Shown piece by piece: positions 46,501 through 59,900 of a stretch of 64,000 bases of DNA (positions within the stretch are counted from its first letter, which is position 1; each line of letters opens with the position of its first letter). The notes under the pieces are model-generated. The model was not told the DNA's origin. It did not search any database and saw only the letters and a list, made by a program, of their open reading frames with translations. The stretch is from Neurospora intermedia (lineage: Eukaryota > Ascomycota > Sordariomycetes > Sordariales > Sordariaceae): NCBI GenBank assembly GCA_037102815.1, contig BTPP01000003.1:5208001-5272000 (forward strand). Reading direction: 5' to 3'. The position numbers and the translations under genes were made by a program.

Positions 46501-49500
46501 CCATCACCACCACCACCACCACCACCACCACCACCACCAGATGTCGACGGTTTATGGGATTGTAGGCAGTGAAAGGTTCTATATTGGTGTCTTCTAAGGG
46601 CAGTGTTATGTAGGGTAGATGGTATGTAGACAGTCTCGCTCAAGATTTTCGTGAAGCAAACCGACGACCCATCAAACCACGGATAGTGGTGGCCCTCCTT
46701 TCCCAACTCCTGGGCTGAGTTTGCAGTGTGACTCAAGCTGCATCCAGCAAGCAACAGCGCCAGTCGAGAAGAACACAACCATAGCAGCACAGCTGAAGTG
46801 GCTCAAGAGTGGTTTGTTCCGTCCAGAGTGTGTGTGCGGTTGTACGAGCCAACAGGCAAACCAAGAGGGGTCGCGACACATGTCCATGTCTTGAGGAGTT
46901 GCCGTTGCCACAGAGAAAGCAGGCCACCATCATCAGCCGGACGGGAAAAGCGAAGGCAAATCAGAGTCACCGACGGGATTCTCAGACGCTGGTGATGTTG
47001 CATGATGTTCACATGGAACTGCTGCGTGTTTGCGAGGCCTGTGAGGCCCACAGAAGAGCTGAGCGAACGTTTGGTCGCCTTCTCTTTCCTGCCGCAAGAT
47101 GTGCAAGTTTTGAGTCAAAGTTTACATCACCACCAGCGCCTGACAGATCTTGTGGATGAAGGTGAACCCTCCACTGCGTGTCGACTGCTGTGAATCACGA
47201 GGCACTAACAAGCACTAACAATTACGGATCAGGGTCGTCAATCCAGCTGCCAAAGCCGGGATACCTACCCCACCAGCCCCTCTTCCTGCCAGGCTTGTCC
47301 AATCATGGCCGCTGAAAGAAAGCCAAACCCCGAGCCAGTTCCCGTCTCCACTTGCTTCCACTTTCCTTTGTTCCCTCGAGTGACGCATCGCCAAATTTGG
47401 TCAGCATTCTCGGCAGGCCTCTTTCGCAGTTCCCGTCCTTCCTTCACAGCCGCGCTGCCATGACGATTGCCGTGTTTAATTTTATCACAGCAAGCGCAAC
47501 ACAGCCTCTGAAGCATGCAAATCCTCTTCAAGATTGTGTCAAGTTTGCAAAGAATCTCCCAACTTCTACGGGCGACAGTGTGACTAGATCAGCATGAGCT
47601 AAGTAATTACTAAGTACTACCTCGACATGCGTCTCTGTAAATCCAGCAGCTGGTGGCTCTTTCGGACCGGTTTCATACTGCAGTGTTGGCACCAAACCCT
47701 TCCGGCCAGCTCAAACAACACCGGGAGATTCTGCCACTCTGCAAACCGTTTCATCACAGACATGCATTTTCTGACCATGATGACTGCACATCTTCGTCGT
47801 CGCCAAGTCGCGGTTACGGTCGCGGTCGCGGTTGCGGCTGCGGCTATACGGCTTCCCCACATGATTTGGGCTTCAATCTTGCGTATCAGGCTGTGCCAGA
47901 GCATCAACGACCGTCAATCCGCAATACCCTACTTACCTGGGCAATGCCCTCCTTGACGCTCCTGCAAATGCCCGCAGTGGTCAGTTGAACACATTGAGGT
48001 CTGTCCCCTGTGAGATCGTGAGTCCAAGGAGCAGCTGGTCGTGGTCGTGCTTGGCCGATTCGCACCACTCCCGCAGACCGTTCGGCCTCGTCTTGGGTGA
48101 ATCCGAGACACCCGACACGACTGCAACCTCTTGCCCCTCGAAACCAGAACCATGGTTCGTTCCAGCGGTAGGCACGTCAATGACAACAATTTTCCCGATA
48201 ATTGGCTGTTTAGTGTGAACCACGACGATGAGGAACGCCTAAGCCGCAAGAGGTCACTGACAATCATGTTGTTCACGGCCAATCCCACTCAAGCCATACT
48301 TGATGATTCTGTGTAATCCAATAGGTTCACCATGATCACTCATGGAAATGCGGCCCCGTGGCACAAACATCAGACCTCCAATAAACCAAGAATTGGCGTT
48401 ATGGACATTGAAAACCATCAGATAACTAACCGCCAGCCTTTTGCTTCGCTTTGGCAAAACTTATCATCGGGAGAGCAGATGCCAGCACTATCAAGATGAA
48501 GACCCTAGACTAATTTCCAGTTGTGACAACTTACAACGCCAGTGAAATTGATATCGGAATTCCCCGCGTTGCTCATAGGGTGATGATTACACTACTCGCT
48601 TGCTCACTGTCGCACGGCATTGCCGTCGGTCGCAAAACGTCAGGCCAAGAGCCCCTCAACTTCATGCGTATCGTAGCAGGTAAGACCCCATTCCTAGCAT
48701 GTCTATATCGCACCCGCGCCGCGGCCGTCGCAAATTGGGTGTATCAAGTTTCAACCATTCACCACCAAGATGAGTCAACTTTGCTGCTGTCACCTCATCC
48801 TGCGATATGGGAGACAAGACAATCTAGACAATGCACCATAGAGCGATGTCGGACATACCTACATATCATCAATGTGTCACTCGCTATCGAAACAATATCG
48901 AGGTACATATTGCGCTAGACTTCTGGACTCCCGAAGAATATCAACAGCCAATAACAGGTTTCGGAGGGTTTGCACTGACGGATGATGCGATGAGCCTCAC
49001 AGTCTCAGCTGAGCTTTCAGCTCCATTTATTTCAAAATTCGGAGTCATCAGAGAACCCCGAAAAAGAGGTCTCATGGAAGATTCCAAATGTTGTCCATTT
49101 CCGCCAAGTCTTGACACAAAGTCTTACCAACATGGGAGTTCTGCTACTGCTGTTTTTTTATAACTCAAATGGTAATTATCCCGACACTCTACAACCAATC
49201 AATCTTGAGAAGGGCTGTAGGCCGACACCCTCGATTTCTGCCTGGCAGATCTGTGATTAGCCAGAACCGTTTAGGAATTAGTCCCTTTGAATGAAAAAAA
49301 GAAAAAAAGCAGAGCGCGGCGACAATACCGCCAACATGAAAAAAACACACAATAGAAGAGTCATCGGTCATGTGCTACAATTCGGCCGAAACTCCAGCGG
49401 GCGCAATGATGTATGTAATGTAAAGAACAAAGAATCCCGGGAAATCGGGGAACTCGGCCATTTTGGCAGGTTGGGGGGACCCAGACATTCGAGAACAAGA

Positions 49501-49691
49501 TCAAAATTACGGGGTACATACGTGTTACAGTTTGTCCAGCAGGCCGGTAATAAACAGCTTGTGGTTTTGAATTTTAGTTTACTGGTTCGTGATAACAGCC
49601 ATCATCCATGTCTTCGTTGGGTTTTGTTTACTCGGTGGAGAACTGGAGCATGTGGCAGCGGCTGTAGCGGTACAATCCAATGCATGGGGAA
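43554..49691. other. Gene-poor region upstream of the cyclin gene, 6.1 kb
   Basis: No convincing gene. The part next to the cyclin ATG (to about 44.5 kb) is likely promoter and 5' leader. There is a GTGGTA-type repeat at 44045-44072, a CAC repeat at 46493-46539, and GCGGTC/GCGGTT repeats near 47817-47850. On the minus strand, 48457-47981 carries peptide-like sequence in one frame with stops between two segments (VHTKQPIIGKIVVIDVPTAG is the start of one). I could not assign it and treat it as a possible decayed gene. Confidence 0.4.
46493..46539. repeat. CAC/CAT trinucleotide microsatellite
   Basis: About 15 CAC or CAT units, mostly perfect CAC in the second half. It lies in non-coding DNA; the His-run it would encode is an artefact. 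Confidence 0.9.
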
Positions 49692-50239
49692 CGAGCCGGA
49701 TAAATCGACTGTGTGCCCAGATAAATCGGCGGTGTGGGGCCATACAAACTGACCACTAGGCCAAGCCAAGAAGCCAAGACCCCAAAGCTTAGTATCAACT
49801 TTACGCGCGGCCTTCTCCCAACGACAATAACTTCCACAGGACTTCAATTGCAGTATAAGGGCAACTCATTATTATTGAAATTAGAGCTCCCTTTGCTTCA
49901 TTGCTTCATTTAGAATAACGGAGTTTCATTAACTTTGGAGCTCCTTTCTTTTGCATCACCCTTTAGCTCTTAGAGTAGCCCTTTACAACGGGTTGTCTCG
50001 TACCTTTGGCCTCGCCTTTGTCTCTATACAACTTTAGCTTCGAATACTTTCTTTCCGCGTCCGTTTCTTACTCCCTCTAACTCTCTATCTCGCCGCGGCT
50101 ATCTTCTTCTTGAGAGGTAACTTGGGGGCATCGCATTATCAGAAGGTAGTTGAGCTGCTGGGACTTCATTACACCTCATTGGTCAGATGGGCTCCACACC
50201 GCCGAAATATCATGGCACACAGTCGATTTATCTGGCTCG
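49692..50239. mobile_element. Short non-autonomous TIR element related to the neighbouring MULE
   Basis: 548 bp with imperfect terminal inverted repeats of about 50 bp, starting CGAGCCGGATAAATCGACTG on the left and CGAGCCAGATAAATCGACTG on the right when read inward. It is flanked by perfect 8-bp direct repeats, ATGGGGAA, at 49684-49691 and 50240-50247. The interior has no coding capacity and only normal composition. Its TIR resembles that of the MULE at 50288: the same first bases with one change, the same inner motif, and the same 21-bp motif spacing. I infer a MITE-like passenger moved by a MULE transposase of this family. Confidence 0.85.
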
Positions 50240-50556
50240 ATGGGGAAACTACGGGGAGACGTCTATGGCAGATCCATTCAACGATAACGACCCGGATAAT
50301 CCGACTGTGTTCGATTCCAATCCGACTGTGTGGGGGCCGTCTGGCCAATGGCAAACCGTGAGCCACCATGTCATCGCCCGCCAAATTTGCTAGCGAGCAA
50401 CATCGTGTAACATTTCTGTACATCAGCAGTAACGATTGAAGCAATTGAGCACATCGCCGTCGCCGTCGCCATCATTTACTTACCATCGTAGCCAGTAAGT
50501 ATAGTATTGAGGGGGGGGTTCTCGTCTAGTATAGTGACTAACCGTACGCTATAGAA

Positions 50557-52558
50557 ATGCCTGAAATCGTAGATCTGACCGCCTCCTCCCCCATACTCGC
50601 GCCACACGCTCCCAATCCAACTCCCTCTCTTGAATAGATCAAGACCGAGCTACGCGACGATAATAAAGAATTTCTCGATATTAATGAGCTCGTTAAAGAG
50701 GAGAAGCTATCTCCAGCTCCTGCCGTCGCTCCTGCCGTCGCTCTCGCCGCCGCTTTGTCCCGCCGTCGTCGCTCCCCATCGACCTCAAGCTCGAGCTCCT
50801 CGTCCTCCTCGTCGTCGAGTAATGGGTTAGATAAAGAGTCAAATACACTAGATAAGGCGAAGTTAGTTAGCAAAGGGGAGCCCGCTCTCGATGAGCTTTC
50901 TACTCGGTATTGGACCGACGTCGACGCCGCCGTTAAAGAGATTAGTATCGTAGTTACCGAGATCGGTTTTAGTATTGTTAAGATACGCGCCAGTAACTAC
51001 CGCTATAGTAAGCCGGCGTAGTATAATCTTAAGTATTTTAAGGGACTATCGCGCTGCGGTAAGAAGTATAAAACCGTCGAGATTACCTTTCGACCGTTGG
51101 CGGGCAGTATAAAAAAGGACTATAGATAGAAAGTAAAGCTCGTTTTATCCGCCAAATTTACTATATAGTAATTTACGCTTATAGTATTTGCTTATATATA
51201 CGACTTCAACCTAAATAGTGTAATGTACTACGCTGCCAACCGCCGACTTTAATGTACTAGCGAGGTAGAGGAGAGTATCCTTCGTATAGTAAAGTAATTA
51301 AAGACTTCCTCAACCGATATTACTTTATCTATCTGTAAGGAATTTAGTATTATAATTACTAGGCGCAACGTTTTTAACGTACTGGCAATTAATAAATAGA
51401 AATTGGCCGGTACTCTAATTCCTACCCAATAATTTTTGAATAATCTAATTAAGATTAAAGGTATTTATAAGAACGTCTACTGTTATAATAACGAGGAGGA
51501 TAGTTTAATAGAGAGGATATTCTAGATTTATCCTTGGTATATTAAATAATTAAGGAAGAATTTAGAGGTTATAAATTTAGACTGTATATATAAAGTTAAT
51601 AAATTCGATATACCTCTCCTTTAGATATATAGTATAACGGTTATATATATAACTTTCAATATCGTTTACTACTTATTAAGTAGGGAGAAGGAAGCTTGCT
51701 TTACGTAAGTATTTCAATAAATCGAGGCTATGCTCTTAAAGTATAGGATCCCCTCCCCTCTAGTTATTATTATAGATTATAATAAAGCTTATAAGAAGGT
51801 TTGCCGGGCAGTCTTCCCCATTACTTAGTACTAAATTTATCTCTAGTACGTAATAAAGAACGTTACCTTCAACGTTAAAAAGAAGTAAAAGGGTAATCTC
51901 GAGGGTATAACGTTAGGTAATCGCAGTAGTAATAGGAATTATCTTCGTAAGAATTACCACATAAATATCAACCCCGCCAACGAAGACTTTAATGCCCGCC
52001 GCGTTACCGCTATTGTTATAGGGCATTCCTAGTAGATACCTAGATGCTCTGTCTTATTATAACAGCTGCTCGTTAGAGCGTATAGTCTATTATATAAGAG
52101 TGCTCGTTCCGTCAACCTCTATCAAGGTTAACGGATCATCAATTCATATTATACCAACCTTATATCTATCTTGCTCACACTTAGTGAAGTCGTATGCGAG
52201 GTCCCAGGTTGAGGCTCGCGACAGGTCTTATCTTCAGCTTCCTTTGACAAGACTGTCGTCAATCGTTACGCACTGTTGCTCTGTCCAGCAACCAGTTGCT
52301 CACTCTATCATTCTCTGTTATCATCACTTGTAAAGTACATCTTCGCGTAACAGCTATAATATTAAATAGAGACGACCGCGAGTTTTATTTAGAATCAAGC
52401 GTTAAGAACCCTTACAACCAGCCTATCGATAGTAGCAACAAAGCTCCCAACAATTTAGACTGTAATTAGCTCGCTAATGTAAATAGGATTCTAAGCGTTT
52501 GGAAGGCGGTAGTCTACTCTAATATAGAAGAGGGATTCTACTAGTAATAGAAGGTATT
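50557..52558 (+). pseudogene. MULE transposase, N-terminal and catalytic part (decayed)
   Basis: Begins at an ATG (MPEIVDLTASSP) and carries a Ser-rich segment near 50755-50820, coded by CpG-rich codons that RIP would spare. After a DNA-binding-type region, the MULE catalytic block is plain around 51580-51800. CIYKVNKFDIPLL resembles the first-Asp motif of MULE transposases, SREKEACFT resembles the L-SGEKE motif, and VIIIDYNKAY resembles the second-Asp motif. Many stop codons interrupt it (the first near 50635), nearly all TAG/TAA of the kind RIP makes from CAG/CAA/TGG codons. The SINE-like piece at 52068 and then the LTR element at 52559 interrupt it further. Confidence 0.8.
52068..52355. 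mobile_element. Possible SINE-like insertion inside the MULE
   Basis: The 8-bp word TAACAGCT occurs at 52060-52067 and again at 52348-52355, bounding 280 bp whose composition differs from the RIP-mutated DNA on both sides (much more C and G in CpA/TpG contexts). The middle looks tRNA-like: an A-box-like TTGCTCACACTTAG at 52171-52184 and a B-box-like GGTTGAGGCTC at 52208-52218. The start also has a D-arm-like GCTCGTTAGAGC. No poly-A tail and no inverted termini are visible. A piece this short would escape RIP. A tRNA-derived SINE is my best reading; a small TIR-less element is possible. Confidence 0.4.
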
Positions 52559-52850
52559 TAATACCGGACACCTATATTCCTGTATATAGATTAGATAAGG
52601 CCATAGGGTGGCTAGTCACGTATGCCCAGTCCACCCGGCCGACCATGCATATATGTGGGCTGCCGCGACCGGGTCGAACCCGGCAGGCAGGTCGCAGACC
52701 TGGTAGGTCTGCGATAAAATAAAGAAGCCTTATAAGGCTTGCCTTCTGGGCTAGCTATTAGCTTCTAGTTCTTCCTTCTACATTATCTTTTATAATACTT
52801 TCAAATATTATTATATTATTATTTATAGAGTACTCTAATTACCCGTATTA
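52559..52850 (+). repeat. 5' LTR of the Ty3/gypsy element
   Basis: 292 bp, the same length as the 3' copy. By eye about 30 positions differ, all of them C/T or G/A. The ends TAATAC and GTATTA are inverted repeats, probably from an original TG...CA. It contains the hairpins at 52669-52683, 52694-52712 and 52725-52740. Confidence 0.92.
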
Positions 52851-55800
52851 AATGGTAATTACAATTAAAAATTAATTAACTAGACTAAACTCCCAATTAG
52901 AGCCTTTAATTAAGTAAATTAATTAATCCTTTTTAAACGGTTTATTGAGCCTCTAATTACAAAGACCCTATATTGTACAATACCAACCCCGTAATTGCAA
53001 TTAATAATAAATAATCCTTTACTATTTACATCTCTAATTCACTTCCTATCCTTCCTTTATACCTTTCCCCCCCTACGCTTCCTAATTATACTATACCAAC
53101 TTACTTATATCGGTTCGCATCGATTAGAATGTTATATCGCACTACCCCAATCTAAGTACCTACGGGCTTCGATACGAAGGGTAACCCTATTTATTAATTA
53201 CCCGACTTTTAAATACCCTCCAAATACCTGTTTATAATCCTACTAAGTACTATTTTTACTCTTAATACCATTGTTTGTTGGCGATTATAGCTAGGTATAT
53301 TATAAATTAAAATAATAATTAACCTCCGCTATAGCCAATTACAGCCTAGTCGACGACCCGCCTAGCGGCCTACCGACGTACAACAATTTATCTCAATAAG
53401 AAAATCGTTTCACCGATAATTTCAATAGCTTAGTTAGTTATAACAGTACTATAATCGGATAAGCAAATTACCCTTCAATTCGTAGTAGATTGCCTTTTAC
53501 TAAATTAATCCAACTACTTTCCGGCCTAGTAGCTTGGTCCGATAAAGCTAAATAGTTAAATACAACCGATTCCAAATAAGACTCTCTTAAATTAACTTAA
53601 TAACTATTAAGTTCACTACCGCCTCCATCGTTCTTTTTGCTACTTAAACCCCTATTTTTACCTCTAAAGCTATAATTACTTCCCCTAATATTACTAATTA
53701 AAATAGTCCCTACAATATTACTAACTAAAATAATTTTTACAATGCTAAACGATTTATTAATTACATTAAGCAATTTTCCTATAAGACTGGCCTTTATTCT
53801 AATAACTCCTAATAATCTTACCAAACCAACGAACGAAGAAGTTCCTAAGAAAGAACCCGTTTCCCCCTCTAAATTTAAAAATATAGCTAATTTCGCTAAG
53901 AATATATTTAAGGGCAATGAATTTAAAGCTATACCCCCTAAAGCTAGTCTAGATAATAATAGTACATTATATATTTAATACCGTCCTACTAAAGACCGCC
54001 CCTCGATACATTATAATTGTAATTCTATAACGATAGGGCGCGACGACCTCTATAACTACGCTAAGGAGAACGCGGAAGCCTTTAAAGAGTCCGAGTACGA
54101 AATAGAAGAATCTATATCTAGTTTAGAGCGCCCTAATACCCCTAAACGCTTCGAAATTAATACTAAAACCCTATAATATTTAATTGATAAAATAACCTTC
54201 GTCGACGACCGATAAAGTTGCGACTTCGCTACCCTATTAAACTAAATTATTACTACCAATTAGAATATTAAAAGTTTGACCGATTTTATAAATAAACGTT
54301 TTAAAACCGTTCGTCTCGCTAATAATAATATATAGACTAAAATTAACGTAGTCGATAGTAAAGTCACTATAATAGGCACTAAAATATTACAAATCGGTAT
54401 TAATCTTAATACTTTGAATAGGAAGGTTATTACAATATAGGTAGACCTCGCCACACTCCGAATAGTAACTAAGCAGTCTAACGAATCAAATAAGCGCATC
54501 AAAAACTAATTCTTATCGGTTATTAAAATGTTCGGCAATAGAATTCCCCTTACCCCCCTACCCAGCGTATATCCTAAGTCCATTACAGATAAGGAGATAC
54601 TACGCCCTATAAAGATTCGGCCAGTGTCGAAGGCTCTAAAGCGTATAGTAACCTAGTACTATACTCCCCTAATTGGAGAACCCTTATCTAGTAGTCCTAT
54701 ACCTTGCTTTATTAAGCTACCCCTAGGTCCGGCATTAGCCAAGGATTAGCGTAAACGTTTAATATCTAAAAGCCCCTTAGCTAATAGTACCGGTTTTAAC
54801 CCTATCCTCCTCACACAAGGCCTTGGTACATATAAGGTTGCGCCCCCTAAACTTATAGTTGAAAACGGATTTAAAATTCTAAGATAGCTAATTAAGATAC
54901 CTATTACCTATACCGAGCCTTTTCAATATATTTTCGTCTACTAATAAGCGTTAGATTTTACTCCAATATTATTAAAAATTTATCGATTTATAGCACCTAC
55001 CCCTAACACCCTAAAATTAGCTACAATATCTGTCCGTATAGCTAATATAATATTCGAGGAATCCAAAAGAAATTTTAAGTAGGTAATTAAAGATATAGAA
55101 ATAATAAAGAAGGATATTAGCGTACAGATCGCTACATTGTAAGCCCTATTTACAATTAACCTTAATATAACCGCTAACTACAAAAACGTTACCCCTCCCG
55201 TCAAAACTATTATCACTATAAGAGCCCCGGATAATAACAATCTTAACAACAATACCGGCGATCCGTATTACTCTACACCCCCTAGAAGCTTCCTAACTAA
55301 TCTGCCCGGAAGAGGAGGCTTTCTACCCAACCCGCCAGGAGGAAGCTTCCTACCCAGTCCATTAGGAGGAGGTTTCCTACCCGGTCTACTAGGAGGAGGA
55401 GGTTTCTTACTAGGTAATAACGTAGATAACAGCCCCTACGAGTCTTAGAAAGAATATATCAAAATTAAGAAGGAGGAGGTAGGATACTTTAACCTATACT
55501 ACACGGATTTAAATAATTTAAGCATAGTATAGGACGGTAAAAACGTAATCTATACCGATATAACCATATTCGTAAACTATATTCTTTCTATATTGGAGGA
55601 CTTCCTTACATCTAGAACCGAAGCGGAAAAATAATTAATATACCTCCTTCCTTAATTATTTCAGGGAGTAGCACTATTATAGTAGTACAATCAATTTAAA
55701 CCAAATTAGCGAATCGAGCTTCGATACAAAAGATTCGGCGGTATATATAAAGTACTAGTAGTTCGCTTCCGGCTAAACTCTACTACCACTACACGTAAGT

Positions 55801-56999
55801 TCAATTAGGGTACTATTACTTTAAAAGATATTACTGTGGACGAAAACATAGTATCTACGTATATAATAAAGAAATTACACTTAGCCCGTACAATAGGGAT
55901 GCTTTCCAAAACGGAGGACAATTAGTACAATATTACTATATATATTTAGTCCAATATAGAGACCCGTATTAAGACCCTATTACGCCCCCCACATAAAATA
56001 GGTCTCTTATTTAATTATATAGCCGAAATTAACAATACTAGAAAATTGTTTATATTTATTACTAGGGATAAGTACCCCTATATTTAGCCTAAATCCTCTA
56101 TTAAAAATGTTACTAACTCCGTATCCAATACTATTCGAAACAACGTATAGCATAATCAATATTACAACTAAGATTTTAAATTAAGCGGACATTATGACTA
56201 GCGTTAGGACAATCGCTACAATAACCACACCGGACGAGACACTCGCTATAAGAATCGTAACGACCGTAGTAATCGGGACAATTATAACGAGCGTAGCGGC
56301 CGAAATACCCATTAGAACGACGATAAAAATCGTAGAAGGAACACTTAGCCGTCCGACCAAACGTACTATACTGAGGATACGGTAGGAGAGGATATAACCG
56401 CTAAATAAATTACTAACAAGGAGGATACAATTTATACGGACAATTTTAATAATAGTTCGGATAACGAAATAAATATCTATTATATATACAATAGAGAATT
56501 AATTTATTATAAATACTTTAAGGAATTTAATTCCGCTCCAATAAAACGTTACTACGTAAAATACTATTCGCTACCTAAAGCCACGAACTACGAAGTAATT
56601 AAACCCTTCTTAAACCTTCCTATTACTAAAAGAACCTACGACTATTATAAGGAAATTTATATATTACATAACGTAGTTTTTAAATATATTAAAAAATATA
56701 AATACACATTAATAAATACGTACTACAATATTCCAGAAATTATTTACTATACTAGCGGTTATATTAATTATAAGGTGAAAAATTCTATACTAAGCGTAGG
56801 CGAGGATATTATAAACAACCCTCTTTCGAACTATATTTACTTACGCATTAACGTAAGAGCTGCCCCCGACGGGAAAGACTTTAAAGTTTATTTCAACCCG
56901 GGAGTAGGAAGGAATATCATCGACCGGAAAATCCTTTCTACCCTTTAATATACTATATCTACGAATTATAGTACTATAATCCGTAGCGTAAGTAATAAA

Positions 57000-59900
57000 T
57001 CTACTAAATTGAAGGAGTGGGCAGTCTTCACTATCTACCTACCCGGCCTAAATATTTATAGCTACGATACGTTATTAAAAATAGAAGTTAGTACTTGGAT
57101 TATAGACTAATTAACACCTAATATCCTATTCGCCAATTTTTTCCTATACCTAAGGAAAGCCGATATCGACTATTATATAAAGATAGTCCGCTTCCCGAAG
57201 GACGGATTTTCAACCAAGTTTAAAGTTGTTAAACAATTGAATAAGTATATTAGGAAAGTTATTATTAGTAAAAAAATTACCCTATTGCCCGGCGAGCAAG
57301 CTATAGTCCCGGTATTTTATAAGCCCCTCCCAAAGGACTATTTTTTTATATTTATATTAAAGTACGCGGCTATACCTTATACGATCGTTAATACAAAATC
57401 CCCGTACTTAATACCTATTAAGAATATATTAGTAGGGACAATTAATATCCTAAAGAATTTCTATATCGGCTCTATCGGAGAATGCGAGGATAGTAGTTTC
57501 TTTATAGCCTTATAGGCCGATTTCAATACCGTAGCAATCGTCGAATAGGTACTAACGGTCTTTGAAAATAACCCTAATACTACGGTAGTAGAGGTAATTA
57601 AATAAATTACCGAAGGACTACCCCTTCTACTTAACGCCGAAATTAACCTCGATAAGGATTTAGACAGTAGATAAATGTTAGATATATAAACCGACGAAAC
57701 TCCTAAACTACCGAGCGTACTCGAAAAATATTTTACCTTCGGTATTTATATAGAAGAGGTACCCGAAGTCGTTACCAACGAAGGTATCTATATATATATA
57801 GTAAATAAAAAGCTAGAATAAGTATTAAGAAATATTATAGCAGCCTTCCCAAATCTTTAAAAGGAAGGAGGTATTATAGATATACTACTAGAAAATATAA
57901 TAAGAGTACTATTAATCGAGGGATAGTAGAGATAAAAAGTAGTAATAAGGATATATCTATTGAATAAGAAGGACTAGGTAGTTATTAACGAGGTTTTTAA
58001 CGCTTTATACAAATAGGGCAAAATAGAGTATATTATACGGGCAACGCCTTTCGCCTACCTAATTTTTGTAGTCTGGAGGCTTATAAAATTGGGACCTAAA
58101 GGGCGGCCCGTCGTCGATTTGAAAGTACTAAATAGCATTATAATCCCCAATAATTACCCTTTTCCGTTGTAAGGAGAGATTATTACTTTTATTAAAGGGA
58201 AGTTATTTATTACGGTAATCGACGCGGTCTCTTTCTTTTACTAGTTCGGCGTATAGTGGAAATATTACAATAGGTTTACCCTTATTACATATTGTAGTTT
58301 GGAGCAGCCTACTATAGTACAGATGGGTTTTAAAAATACCCCCGCTTACGTACAATACTTTATAAATATACTCTTCAAAGACTATAAGGCTTACTACCGC
58401 ATCTATATTAACGATATTATTATTATATCTAATAGCGCTAACAAATATTTCGCTTACTTATTTATAATATTCGAAATTTTTACCTAGAAGAATATCGTCC
58501 TATCTCCTAAGAAATCCTTCTTAGGCTACCCTAGCGTAGAATTATTCAGCTTCCAAGTAGACTCCCTAGGTTTTTTAATAATTAAAGAGAGGATAGCAAT
58601 AATAAGGAATCTAGACTTCCTAATGTAATTAAAAGCCTTAGAATAGTATATCGGCGGTACTAACTTCTTTCGCCACTTAATACTATACTACGCTTAATTA
58701 GTAGGACTACTATAGGAAAGAAAAGTTAAATTTTTGGCTAAAGGACGTAAGTTAGGGAAAATTGATAATTACAGCAAACGGATCGCCTATTGTATAAAAA
58801 CTAAATTTAACCCTACCCCCTAGGAAATCGTTACTTTTAAAGTCCTTTAGGACGCTATTTACGAAAACCTAATAATATTCGTTCACTTATACTTAGACCA
58901 ATAAATTTTCTTATAAGTTAATAGATTATTAGAAAGAGGATTCGGCGTTGTAATATTCTACTTAAAAGAAGCTTATATTTAGGCCCTAGGATTTAATATT
59001 CTATCGAACTAAATACTTCCTATTATATTCCTAAGTAAGATACTAACCTCCACCGAAACTAAGTACAGTCCTTCCGAATTCGAAGTAGTATACCTAATCT
59101 AGGCCGTTAAACGATTACAAACCTAGATTTATTCTTATAATAAGATTATTATCGTCCTAACTAACTATTTAATTACAAAAAGCATCGTCGAATAAACTAA
59201 TTTAAAGATATTATCGACGGATAGGGTAAATAAACGCCTAATTAATACTTCTATCTACCTATCCTAGTATAATATCGAAGTTTACTACCTACCGGGTAAG
59301 TTTAACTTCCTATTAAACGTATTAAACTATTTAAAAGCGAAGGATAATAGCGGAAACCCCGAAGGGGAAGCTATATTAAATAACGTTTAGTACACTAAAG
59401 AATACTCCGAGGAACAATACAACTAGGAGGTTTTCTATATTTATACTAAAGTATAAATAAATACAGCAATACGTAAATACTTCGTCGAAGGCTATAAATC
59501 CAATATTAAATTCGTAACCGTCGTTAACGATTTGAAGGACTACACTACCGAGGACGGTAGCCTTTTTCGCCGACCTAAGTATCTATTCTTTATAAATAAG
59601 TATAGTTTAATTTATAATTAATAAAACAATAGATCTAAAAATTTGTATATACTATTTAACTACGTTAAAGAAATCCTCCAAACTGTACATAACAAAAAGT
59701 ATTACTTCGGTAGAGATCGTATAATATACGATTTGAAAGCCTTCTCTTTCCCAAATAAAATCTAACTAATTAAGGATTACATTTAGAAATACCTAACTTA
59801 CAACTTCAATCAAACTAATAGAAGCATACTAATCGGCAATTATTAATTAATTCGACCCGAGAATACCCTACTAATACGAATAATCGCTATCAATTTTATC

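Noticed and set aside
46304-46597. Poly-His peptide
   Set aside because: It is a translation of the CAC microsatellite at 46493-46539 in non-coding DNA.
52660-52715. tRNA-like look of the LTR segment around GGGTCGAACCC
   Set aside because: It is a simple hairpin repeated in both LTRs. No acceptor, D or anticodon arms can be formed around it.
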